A stretch of DNA of 64,000 bases, taken from contig NC_081820.1 in assembly GCF_030704535.1 (NCBI RefSeq), forward strand, positions 19,843,001-19,907,000, in the 5' to 3' direction. Made by a program: the position numbers and the translations under genes. Under the pieces are notes generated by a model. It saw only the letters and a program-made list of their open reading frames with translations, did no database searches and had not been told where the DNA came from. This document shows, piece by piece, positions 1 through 14,339 of this stretch; within the stretch, counting starts at the first letter, position 1, and every line of letters starts with the position of its first letter. The stretch comes from Vitis vinifera. Taxonomy: Eukaryota; Streptophyta; Magnoliopsida; Vitales; Vitaceae.

Positions 1-316
1 ATAATATATTCATCCTACAATTGTAAATTTTGTACTCAATTACACAATTAAGAATTATAAAAATTTATTACTCTAATACATTTTTTACTTTAGGATATTT
101 AAAAACATGTTAATTTATTATTTTTTCAAATGATTAGTTTTTAAATATCATATTTTAATTATATAAAATAACAATAAATAATTTCATAATTATTTTGAAA
201 TATGTTAATTACTAATTTTCAAGTTATTATTTTTTAAATATATTTATTTTAATTAAATTGAGTAGGAAAGAAATATTTTTATTTTTTATTTTTGCTTTCA
301 CGCGCATAACAAATTC
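1..316. other. AT-rich upstream region
   Basis: Very AT-rich DNA with no open frame or repeat that I recognise. It ends at the TATA box of the oxygenase gene, so its right part is presumably that gene's promoter (inference). Confidence 0.5.
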
Positions 317-324
317 TATATAAA
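317..324 (+). promoter_or_regulatory. TATA box of the 2OG-Fe(II) oxygenase gene
   Basis: The sequence TATATAAA lies 43 bp before the ATG at 367. Normal plant TATA-to-start-site spacing would leave a 5' UTR of only about 15-20 nt. That spacing supports 367 as the start codon. Confidence 0.6.
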
Positions 325-366
325 GTCAGGAGGCAGAAAGGAAGGAAAAGGGGTAGGCAAAGTTGA

Positions 367-2651
367 ATGGCAGAAATAGGAAGCAAGAAGAGGAAAATGG
401 GAGAAGAAAGGAGAAAAGCAAATGCCAAGAAAACAGACTGGCCTCTCATCAAACCTAAACCCAATCTCCAAGTCACTCACCTCAAAGATTCTCATCTATT
501 CACTGTATGGATCCCTGCCTTTCTTTTAATTCTAATTATTTACTCTGTCCCTTCCCATATATTGTATTTAGTGTGAATAATGATTCTGCAAGAGAACTCA
601 TAAATTCTGACATTTTTTCCATGATTATGCGACATTTTTTTTCTGACCCACCAAACTGATATTCATATACATGTATTAATTTTTACAATTGCAAGCATGC
701 CCACCTCAATTTTATGCCGCGATGATGTGAAAGGTCCATTAAATTTCAAATTTTGAAGAAAATTTGCATGTGGGTTATAGGTATTTTGTTGGGATTTCGA
801 CTATAGACTTGGCGGGCGGCTGATGAAGTGGGAGAGTGCTTAGGGTTGTGTGATTGATGTATGCATAGCAACTGGAGGGGAAGTTTGTGAGTTTTTTTGG
901 TATCGGACGTTGGGTAGTGATGATTTTTTATAAGGTGAGAGGTGAAGGAATGGAGATACTGAGAAGGGTGAGTGGCAATAAACAGAAGGATAGGGAAGAA
1001 ACCTAGAACAACACCAAATTGGGACTAAGGGGAAACTGGAAAGAGAGGTGAGAATGTTTGTTGATGTGTACTGGAAATTAATCACTGCAGCAGTAAGGAG
1101 AGAATGGGTTTAGGTTGAAGGTGTTATGCGGATGTAAGAACAAAAAGGATGATCGATTGAGGTGGGGAGAAGGACATGTTGGCCTGTGATTTAATGGCTA
1201 GTGTGGATATTGTAGAACAAATGACACAAAAAGATTTGTTAGTGGATCCAATAGTTGGAATAAGACTTTTTATAAGCGGCACGGTTAATATTACAATTCC
1301 ATTAATATCAGATGAATTAAATAAGTAAACTGTCGATAATATAGGATTTGAGCTAAATAATGATGATGCACCTCTTTGTCTGTATTTGGGTGTGCAACGA
1401 GTCCTAATATGCCTTTTCGAACTTGATAGAAGGAATGATTTCTTCTTAAACACATTCTTATTGAGTTATTCTGGTCATAATAGTTTCTACTTTGTTTAAG
1501 ATGTTTAGGTGCAAAATTTCTTCACGTCTGCTGAATCAAAGGCATTCGTTAAGATTGCTGAATCAATGGGTTTCACCCACCAAGGAAGTCTTGGCCCAAC
1601 GAAAGGCGAAGCTTATAGAGATAATGATCGGACATCTGTTAATGACCCAGTTCTTGCATACACAATATGGCAATCTGGACTTAACAAATTATTTTCTGAT
1701 ATTAAGATTCGAGGGAAGGTTGCTGTTGGGCTGAATCCAAATATCAGATTTTACAGGTCAGTTGAACTATTTGTTTGTTTTTTTATTTTTTTCCCATATG
1801 GATATAGAATTATTTATAGCTGTCTGGTCTACTAAAACCATTCCCAGCTGTGAACTGATACAGAGAAGGATTATATAGCTGTAGGGAATTGCATCACTAG
1901 GGTTTGTTTGTTGTTTTGCAGACATCTAAGCTGTTACTCTTTGAATTGGATAAGCATTTTTGGCTTATGTGGGGCCAAATTTGATATAGCTTGTCGAAAG
2001 TGTCTTCTTTCCCTTTCAGTGTTTCAGTTTTGTTGTGCCTTTTCTTGTCTTCTGCTGCATAATTTCTCTTGCATGACCACACCTTCGAATTTTGGTTTAT
2101 TTTGAATTCAGTATCTTGCTTACTTTTCAGGTACAAGGTTGGTCAGCGCTTTGGTCGACATATTGATGAAAGTGTTGATCTTGGAGAGGGAAAGCGTACC
2201 CATTATACTTTGTTAATATATTTAAGTGGTGGTTCAAAACAGAAAACTAAAGGTGTTCAAAGCAATGTTGGGGATTCTTCTTCAGAGCCTCTAGTTGGTG
2301 GAGAGACTGTCTTCTATGGTTCACGAAATGGTATTGTGGCTGAGGTAAATCCTCTTTCCTTTCTGTCTACTTCCCTTGCTATCATTTTGCATTTTGTTAT
2401 TATATTCTTTCTTTCTTTCTTTCTTTTTTGACAACAATTTTTTTTTTTTTTATCTTATCTGTTTGACATTAGAAGTTTCATTTTGTTGATATACATCGTC
2501 TTTGAAGCCAATGGTTTGCACTCTGCAGGTGGCTCCTACTGAGGGGATGGCTCTCCTGCATATTCATGGGGATATGTGTATGTTGCATGAAGCAAGAAAT
2601 GTTACCAAGGGTATCAAGTATGTTTTCCGTTCAGACGTAGCTTTTGCTTGA
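367..2651 (+). CDS. 2-oxoglutarate/Fe(II)-dependent oxygenase, prolyl-4-hydroxylase-like
   Basis: Four exons with GT/AG borders and matching phase: 367-504, 1509-1756, 2131-2344 and 2529-2651, giving 240 aa. The N-terminus is short, basic and Lys/Arg-rich (residues 1-25), with no signal peptide or membrane anchor, unlike ER-type plant prolyl 4-hydroxylases. The double-stranded beta-helix core carries the iron facial triad H139-x-D141 (RHIDE) and H220 (MLHEA). K230, ten residues after H220 and followed by YVFRSDV, fits the lysine that binds the 2-oxoglutarate carboxylate. GETVFYG and the run PTEGMALLHIHGDMCMLHEA are typical of the P4H alpha-subunit fold. Family chemistry is O2- and 2-oxoglutarate-dependent hydroxylation; the substrate cannot be read from sequence. 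No break was seen. The gene stands alone: its downstream neighbour is a retrotransposon remnant. Start chosen as the first ATG after the TATA box; exon 1 reads in phase into exon 2. Confidence 0.9.
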
Positions 2652-3945
2652 TGAGTACACAACATTTTTAAAGGTCTGGTAAGTTTTCAACTCCAAGTTT
2701 ATCTCCAGACTTATATTTTGGAATTTCTTGATATTCATCTTCTGTAGCCCAGCCTTGTCATCCTTGATTTAATGCTTCAAATTCAAGTTTTTGTTTTCTG
2801 ACTGTTAACCATAAAAAGAATTATATTTACAGGCTTAAAAACTCATTTTTAAAATAAAATATTTTTACCTTTATGGTATATCAAAAAGAATTCTGTGTAT
2901 AATAAACCATTCACCTTCTTGGTTGCTGTAACTAGGTTGCATCGTGCTCTGGCACTAGCAAAGAAGGTCAGGAAACCAATGATAAAGATAAAATTCAGCA
3001 AGAATATATAAAATAAAATAAAATAAAAATTCAATGATGTATTTGAGTGGGGCTAAAAGCTTATACGCGAGGCTGTAAGACAATGAAAACATTTGTTTTC
3101 ATTTTGAAATCATTTACACTGATTAAAAAAATCATGAGCAATGTGTATGAGAACTCTTGAACCACTGAAGTATGCATGACAAAATCAAGCTGCATATGCT
3201 AATTAGAATGCTTTCTTGAAGTTGAACCTTATTCCTTTTGTCATGGCATGGTATTCTAGTTTCAGAAAAGGAAAACAATGTCATTACTCTGCTTGGAATT
3301 CTGGAGGGGGGTGGGGGTTTGGGGGAGAGGGGGAACATAATAATGGAATTTTATGTTTTGTTCATAATGATGCAATGATTGCTGTCTATAAAATGATTAG
3401 CAATGCATAGAGGCACATTAACACATAGAAGCCAAGCTCTAGGAATAGTGTGGCTGTGTAGTTCCTGAACAATTATCTTATTCCCATGATCAAAAGTTTA
3501 TCACCCAATTATTTGCTGCAAAAGTTTTCTACTGAGTTTTGTATCTAATGTTATTCTGAATTCTTATCAGGCTGCTTTTGGTAATTTGGAATAGTAAATC
3601 CTAGAAATGGTTCCAGAATACTTTTTTTTCTTTTATTTTTGTGCCATAATTATACTGCACAGTACAAATTGGTGGGAGATGAGCTGCAAGGAACTGAGTA
3701 CCGTGTAGGACTTGTGCATAGTTGATCTGTACTCAAGCTCGGTTAGCTCTTGAACAAGTGTCTTTTTATGGTGATCTGCCAAGGCTGAGCTTGTTCAAGT
3801 GCCTAATAAAAAATGATCATTCACCCAATCAACATAAGCTTATTTGTGAACCTAAAATTCCAGTATCTGGAAGGCAACTCTAGTGACATCCTACTTTAAG
3901 AAAAAATGGATAATGAATAAGCATACAAAGAAGTAGAACTTGGGT
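2652..3945. other. intergenic, 3' flank of the oxygenase gene
   Basis: Contains the presumed 3' UTR and ordinary AT-rich spacer. The short open frames on both strands have no recognisable domain. No tRNA and no obvious repeat were seen. Confidence 0.4.
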
Positions 3946-6900
3946 GTTGGAGGTTTGCCGATGTGGAGAAAGGCACATGCACCATAGGCACGTGGGATGC
4001 CTTCAAGAGGGAGATCAAGAGGCAATTCTACATGGAGAATGTGGCTTACTTGGCAAGAAAGAACATGAAGCGTCTTACCAGTTCGATCCATGAGTATGTC
4101 AAGGAGTTCTCTATACTTATGCTTGAGATCCTTAACATGATGGAGGAGGAGTTGCTATTCAACTTCATGGACAACCTACAAAATTGGGCTGAGCAAGAGC
4201 TAAGACGTTGTGGCATCCAAGACCTTGCCATGGCCATGGCAACAATGGAGTCCTTAGTAGAGTACAAAAGGGGGAAACTCCTCTAAGCCAAAGCCATCAT
4301 TCAAGTGTAATCACGATAAAGGTGGGTAAGGCAAAGGATCAACTATGGCAACAACAGAGTCCTTAGTAGAGTACAAAAAAGGGAAACTCTTCTAAGCGAA
4401 AGCCATCATTCAAGGGTAATCACAATAAAGGTGGGGAAGGCAAAGGATCAAAGGGCTATATTGTTGTTAAAGAGGGATCCAACAAGACCTCTAGTGGTAA
4501 GGATGGAAAAGGCAAAGACAAGCAGAAGGAGTTCACGCTTAAGACTAACTGCTTCTATGCGACGGTCCACACTAGGCATAAAACTACCCTTAAGAGGAAG
4601 ACCCTGAATGCCATGATCAAGGAGAAAGAAAGGGAGGGAGACACTCATGTTGGGTTGATGCAACTCCTAAAGGCCCTTAAGACTAAGTCCGTGCCTAAGA
4701 CTCCTCAAACCAAAGGGTTGATGTATGTGGAGGCCCATGTGAATGATAAGCCCACCAAGGCCATGATGGATACCGCTGCCGCACATAACTTTGTCTTTGT
4801 GGAGGAGGCTAAGAGACTAGAGCTCCATGCATTCAAGAAGGGTGGATGATTTAAGGTGGTCAACTCTGCCGCCAAGCCACTCCAAGGTGGCACACGTGGG
4901 GTGACCATACACATTGGCACATGAGAGGGTTAGATTGACTTCATAGTGGTGCCAATGGATGACTTCAGGGTTGTACTAAGGATGGCCTTCCTAGGGAAGG
5001 TCAAGGTAGTGCCACTACTGATTTTGAACTTGATGGCTATCATGGAGGAGGACACACCATGTGTAGTCCCCATGGTCATCGAAGGTACACCTAAGATCCC
5101 CTTGCTTTTAATTATGCTAGAGAATAAAGGTTTAAAAAAGAAGCAGGTGACCTAAGGGAACCTATGCTTAAGGAAATCAAGGGATTCCTTCATGAGTTCA
5201 AGGATGTGATGCCACCAAAGTTGCTCAAGAGACTCCCACCTAGGAGGGAAGGGGATCATAAGATTGATGTAGAGTCGGGAGCTAAGCCCCCTACTATGGG
5301 GCCGCACAAGATGGCACTGCCCGAGTTAGAGGAGCCAAGGAGACAACTTAAAGTATTGTTGGATGCGGGCTTCATCCAATCATCTAAGGCTCCATGCGGT
5401 GTGCTGATGCTTATTTTAGAAGAAGCATGATGGATCCTTATGTACCTACATGCGCTATCGGACACTTAATAAGGTGATTGTGAAGAACAAGTACCCTATT
5501 CTGCTCATTGTTGACCTATTTGATCAGCTTGGTAGGGTGAGGTACTTTATGAAACTTGGCTTGAGGTTAGGCTACTACCAAGTAAGGAATGTGGAAGGGG
5601 ATGAGCTAAAGACAACATACGTGACCCGATATGGATCCTATGAGTTCTTAGTGATGCCTTTTGGACTCACTAATGCTGCAACTACATTCTGCATGTTGAT
5701 GAACAAGATCTTCCATCCATATTTGGATAAGTTCATAGTGGTGTACTTAGGTGACATTATTGTCTATAGCAACACCTTGGAGGAGCATGTGGAACATCTA
5801 AGGAAGGTCTTCACATTACTCAGGTAGGACAAGTTTTATGTTAAGAAGGAGAAATGCTCATTTGCTAAGGAAGAAGTGAGCTTCCTAGGGCATCGCATCA
5901 AGAATGACGAATTGATGATGGATGATAGCAAAGTCAAGGCCATCTAGGAGTAGGAATTGCTAACAAAGTGCCTCAACTAAGGTCCTTTCTTAGTCTAGTC
6001 AACTACTACTAACAATTTATCAAGGGCTACTCAGCCAGGGTAGCTTCAATTACTAATCTACTAAAGAAAAACAAAGCATCAGATTGGGATGATAAGTGCC
6101 AACAAGTTTTTGAGGATTGAAACGAGGTCGTGATGGAGGAACCAATGTTGGCACTTCTTGACCACACCAAGGTGTTTGAGGTACACACGGATGCCTTTGG
6201 CTATGCTATTGGAAGGGTTCTTGTACAAGACAAACATCTAATAGCCTTCGAGAGTCGCAAGCTCAACGACACTAGGAGGTAGTATGTGGTGCAAGAGAAG
6301 GAGATGACAACTATCATCCATTACTTGTGCAGATGGAAGCACTACCTATTGGGGTCTCACTTCATAGTGAAGACCGACAATGTTGCCACTGACTACTTCC
6401 AAACATAAGAGAAGCTAAGTCCTAAGCAAGCAAGGTGACAAGCCAGAGTACATGCCAGAGTACAAGCCAGAAAATGCTAATCATGTGGCTAATGCCCTAA
6501 GCCACAAGGTGGAACTAGCATTTATGACTAGCTAGCCCAAGGAGATTTGGTGGATCCAAGTGGGTTGGGCACCTTGGACAGTGACACACAAGGGCACTAC
6601 TAGAATCAACTTACTATCGACTTCAAATGCGGGATAAAGTTGAGGCCTATGTAAGGACTTGTCTTGTGTGCCAATAAGACAAGGTGGAGCAGTAGCCACC
6701 TAGAGACATATGTTAGAGCCACTACGCATGTTGGAACGACCATGGGAGGGTGTCACCATGGACTTCATTATCGGATTGCCTAAGTCTAAAGGCTATGGTT
6801 TGATCATAGTGGTAGTGGATAGGTTCTTGAAGTAGATAAAAAAGGTGAATGCTTTACTGGAGTTATATTTGAGGCACTTTGTGAGTGCCAATCAAAGATA

Positions 6901-8183
6901 TGGGGCTAAGTTGCTGAATGTGGCCCAATACTCTTACAATTTACAAAGGAATGAGGTAACTAATAGGAGCCCGTTTGAGTTAGCTATGGGGCAGCAACCA
7001 CTGACTCCTTACACACTAGTGATGGACTACATAAGGAGAAGTCCAACGGCTTACAAGTTTGCTAAGGGGTGGCAAGAGCAAGTTGGCGTTGCTAGCTCAT
7101 GCTTAGATAAGGCTACTAGGAAAATGAAGGAATGGGTTGACGAGAAAAGGTGACACATTGAGTATTGGGCTGGAAACTTGGTGCTTGTTGAGCTACTTCC
7201 TCAACAGTTCAAAGTCCCTAAGGTTGATGCACTAAGGCCTTGTGATGAGATATGAAGGTCTCTTCCTTATACTTGGGAGAGTCAGCAAGGTGTTTTATCG
7301 GGTGAAGTTACCTCCAAGATTGAAGATCCATCATGACTTCCCAACTATTTGAAGCCTTATCATGAAGACAAGGACAATCCAAGCTGCGTGGTATAAAAAA
7401 GAGCGCTAATAGTTGTCGTAACCTTGTACGACAAAGAGGTAGAACATATTATCGCATATTGAGTCACCAAGAGAAGAGGTGTGCCACATGCGATGGAATA
7501 CTTAGTCAAATGGAAGGGACTACCAAAGAGTGAGGCTAGTTGGGAGCTTGTAGATGCATTACAATAGTTCCAAGGGCAGATTGAGAGGTTCCAAGCAGAA
7601 GGCACGACGAGGATGTTTGTAGCATTGGCAGGGGAGAGTGTCACAACTTGATCAAAATGACCCACTTGAGCTTTTATAAGGAGCATGAAGCTTCTGGAAC
7701 TATCTAGAGTCATCTACACATCTCTACTAGTGAAGGAGGGTAGACAATTCTAGAGAAGCCTATAGGCATCTGCACATCTCTGTACAAGGAATGAAGTTAA
7801 GGGGTGTGGAGAGTTTTAGAGAGTTCTAGAGAGCTTTTGTACATATCTTGTACATAGCATATGTTTAGGGATTTCTAGAGAATTCTAGAGATGTAAGGAA
7901 CCTTTGAGGGTTCTAGAGAGTTCCATAGGTGCCCTATAAATAGAGGATGACCTCATTTGACTAAGACTCCAAGCTCTTGAGAGCATTCATAGTCTTATAA
8001 AGCATTCTAGTGCGATACAAGTTCTATTCTTCCAAACTCTCTAAGTATTGCTTCCTTTGTTGTTCCTAGCTTCCGAGCTAAGTCAGGTTGCTTGGCATAG
8101 AAAGCTAAGATCAGGGAAAGGTTGACTCAGCAATGTTAAATGACCTAAGTTGTCTAGCTTAGGAAACACCTAAGTCCGTGACA
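3946..8183 (+). mobile_element. Ty3/gypsy chromovirus remnant, decayed, 5' end missing
   Basis: Fossil LTR retrotransposon. In order it shows gag-like sequence (about 3.96-4.3 kb), an aspartic protease region (about 4.7-4.85 kb), reverse transcriptase (about 5.2-5.85 kb), RNase H (about 6.1-6.5 kb), integrase (about 6.6-7.15 kb) and a chromodomain-like stretch (about 7.48-7.6 kb; YLVKWKG...SWE). The chromodomain places it among the chromoviruses. It ends in a clear 3' LTR. No 5' LTR is present, so LTR divergence cannot date it. It has well over ten breaks and looks old. The left border is approximate. Confidence 0.85.
7639..8183 (+). repeat. 3' LTR of the chromovirus remnant
   Basis: A 545-bp segment opening with TGTCAC and closing with the exact inverse GTGACA, lying directly after the chromodomain region. 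It contains a promoter-like TATAAATAG near 7934 and many short TCTAGA-rich repeats between about 7680 and 7920. The left LTR is absent, so no target-site duplication can be checked. Confidence 0.8.
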
Positions 8184-9165
8184 TTGAGCTGTTAATGAAT
8201 AGCTTGCTGATTTACCATCTCTTCATGTGAGATGAATTGAGTGTGTTCAAGTGACTTTCTTCATAAGAATAATAGGGTCACATTAAATGATTGCACCACT
8301 TTTCCCATATGACTAGTAGTGTCAGATGGAATGGCTTTGTGCAGGCTACTTTCCCAGTCTCTCCATAGGATGGTTTGTGTCTGCTCTGGCACACAGGTGT
8401 ATGATTGGAAAAGATAAAAGTTCTTTCATCAATTCTGGTCAGTCAAATAATTTGTCTAGATCAGAGCAACAATAACTTTCAGTCTACAAAGGAATACAAA
8501 TGCCTAATTCTTGAACCTTTGCTTGATTGACATTTGAGTTTGTAAAGGCAATGAATTTTATTTTTTATTTTTATTAGTTAGAATCTATTCTTAGTATAGT
8601 ATTATCAAATGTTGGAGTTCGATTTTCTATTGTCTCAAAATCATTCTGATTTTTAATCTTGCCATTCAGGTGAATTCCAATTTTGTGTTCTTGGATTTGT
8701 GCAACTGAACAAACCAAAGCAAATGCATACAACTATGACCCATGGCTCGTGTATTGCTAAGATGACTGGGTTTCATAGAAGTATCTAGATCTTGTTGTTT
8801 GTTGTGTTAGCACAGTAGCAATATACACCTACAATGTACCCTAATTTTCTTTGAATGAGTAGACTGCCATCATTTCTGGTATGTAATCCAAGTTTTACCG
8901 ATATTTCTATTTTTCTGCTGTATCAATAATCATTTTTACTATAAATCCTCTCCTACCAAGTTTCACTTTGGTATCAAACGAATAAATTGATTTGAGTTTT
9001 TGGTGAAAGTTTAGCATAAAATACTGAATGATGAGGATGGGATGGTATGGTGAGGATTGAAGAATGGCATGTTTTCAGTCAAACCCTTGCATTCCATTTT
9101 GATGTCAAGAAGATATGATCCATTTCCAAAAGACATTATGTTGAACCCTTGGGTGCCAACCAAAG
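8184..9165. other. intergenic spacer without recognised features
   Basis: Mixed-composition spacer between the chromovirus LTR and the LINE fragment. I see no coding region, LTR or tandem repeat. Confidence 0.4.
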
Positions 9166-9781
9166 TGGGTTTTTTTAGCTTGGGTGGCTGTTTGGGATAG
9201 GATTCTCACCACAGATTAGCCAAAAAAGAGGGTTGGACCTTAGTGAACAGATGATGCTCTTTATGGGGAAATGGAAGAATCAGTGGATCATCTTTTGGTT
9301 CACTGCACCAAGACAGGAATCTTATGGCAGCTTGTCTTCTCTTTGTTTAGCGTAGAATGGGTGATGCCAGATTCAGTTAAAGAGGTCCTCTTAAGTTGGC
9401 AGGGGAACTTTGTGGGGGGAAAAAAGAAATTTTTTTTGAAGGGCTGCTCCTTTATGCATTTTGTGGATTGTTTGGAGGAGGGAAACAGGAGGTGCTTGGA
9501 CAATGTGGAAAAATTGGATCAAGCTCTGACATCCTCCTTTTTCTTACTTTTGGAGTGGGTGAGAGTGGGCTTAAATGATGTGACTATGTCTATGCTAGAC
9601 CTAGTTGATTGGCTTGGTGTTGGATAAGGGAAGGAGCTATTGCTTTTGCCTGTCTCTTGTATTCTATTTTTTCCCCTTTCCTTGGTGCCCTTGTACACGT
9701 CATGTGTACTTTGGTGCACTTTTTAATAGATGCTGTTAATATATTTTTTTGCTTGCTTATCAAAAAGAAAAAAATAAAAAA
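9166..9781 (+). mobile_element. LINE (L1-type) 3' fragment
   Basis: The segment around 9268-9630 reads as the C-terminal zinc-binding region that follows reverse transcriptase in plant L1 LINEs. It has EESVDHLLVHC, ILWQLVFSLF and a stretch in another frame resembling WTMWK. Upstream, about 9170-9260, the same domain continues in degraded form (a PTKVGFFxWxA-like run). After the stop come about 100 bp of 3' UTR and an A-rich tail (9762-9781). Only the last 0.6 kb is present, as usual for 5'-truncated LINE insertions, and at least one frameshift separates the domain halves. It is not a functional gene. Confidence 0.75.
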
Positions 9782-10548
9782 AATCTAATGACTCTATTTT
9801 GGTAAGCCTTATTGCAAGAGCTCATCAGCATCATTCCAACATTATTTCCTGTGGCAGTATCTTCTTGCACTTTACTTTTCAATTTAAAACTCATTAAGGA
9901 CTTTGAATTTTTGAGAATTTGATCTGCATTACTAATTCACCAGGCCATCACCCAGTTATCTAAAGCTAGGGCACATTCAAGGACTAGAACTGATATGTTC
10001 ATGTAGTTGCCTATCATGATTCCTAAGATAATTTCCTGAGATAAATGCATAAACTTTCTCCTGAAAGTAGCTGTTCTTTGTATTAATTACGATTTATATT
10101 AAGAGGATAAGTGATTGCTCAAGTTCCCCGTTTTGGTGTGGGCATGATGGTGTCATTCTCAAAGAATCTGAGAGCTCATATTTTAGGTTCCTTCTTGCCA
10201 CCAACTTCAAAAAAGATTTGAGTTCGAGTGTTCTGAGGATATCCATTTGGATCTGAGTCAAATTATTTAATATTACTCCTTCGGGAAGGTGATATGCGTC
10301 AGATCAAATGCACTCAGACAATGAAAAGGCTCACACTACCTATTTGATCAGCTTATAGAAGGAAAAAGGTTCAGACATGACATGAAGAAGGAAAAATGTT
10401 GACCAGGCGCACACTTGTGTGTTATTCTGGATGGAGATGACATTATTTGAATTGTATTGCTCACTGAAAGAGAGACATTTCTTGTTTGATGGATCTGCCT
10501 GAAGAAAGATGGTAATGGCCCCTGTATCTCTATCTTTGCTTCTTAGTT
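9782..10548. other. intergenic, 3' flank of the subtilase
   Basis: Spacer between the LINE tail and the stop codon of the minus-strand subtilase. The right part is presumably the subtilase 3' UTR. No other feature was seen. Confidence 0.4.
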
Positions 10549-13719
<3,171 letters not shown>

Positions 13720-13773
13720 TTTCCTCCGTGATTCTATGGTGAGATTGGTGACCATGAATATTAGATTTCAGCT

Positions 13774-13781
13774 TATTTAAA
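13774..13781 (-). promoter_or_regulatory. TATA-like element of the subtilase
   Basis: Minus-strand TTTAAATA lies about 55 bp upstream of the ATG at 13719. An in-frame ATG at 13755 would fall about 20 bp from this box and would put 12 polar residues before the signal peptide. That is why 13719 was chosen as the start. Confidence 0.45.
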
Positions 13782-13934
13782 GGGATGCTTCTTTAGTTGG
13801 TCTGTCCACAGCAATTCAGCTGTGACATTACTAAACACAAGATCATTTTTGTTGCATGTGGTTTGGGATCCTCGCCCCACTCATATATGGAACAAACATT
13901 TGTTACATTTTTGAACATACTCTTTTCATGCAAA

Positions 13935-13936
<2 letters not shown>

Positions 13937-13987
<51 letters not shown>

Positions 13988-14205
13988 GCTTTCGCTTGGC
14001 TGCTTTAATAATGAGTTCTCTATATCAAACAATTACAGATGGTATTTCTCTCTCTCTCTGTTGCTTTCTCTTGGCTGCTTTAATAATGAGTTCTCTATAT
14101 CAAACAATTACAGATGGTATTTCTCTCTCTCTCTCTCTCTCTCTCTGTTGCTTTCTCTTGGCTGCTTTAATGATGAGTTCTCTATATCAAACAATTACAG
14201 ATGGC
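13937..14205. repeat. CT microsatellite plus about 75-95-bp tandem repeat
   Basis: A pure (TC)n tract of about 47 bp (13937-13983) is followed by three tandem copies of a unit. Each unit contains GGCTGCTTTAATAATGAG, then ATATCAAACAATTACAGATG, then its own CT tract (about 13984-14058, 14059-14147 and 14148-14205). The units differ mainly in CT-tract length. The array lies about 220 bp upstream of the subtilase start codon. Confidence 0.9.
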
Positions 14206-14339
14206 ATTTTCTGTCTCATAAGTATTAGTGCTGTTTCTCTTGTTGCATGTACATACTTGTTTGTGTATCTTGTGTTTGTAGTATTACTCTTGCTGTGTAT
14301 TGGCATTTGTAAGTTTTTGGATGGCTGTTTCCATGACTA

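Noticed and set aside
9271-9627. A 118-residue frame as a host protein
   Set aside because: Its motifs and the following A-rich tail identify it as the end of a LINE.
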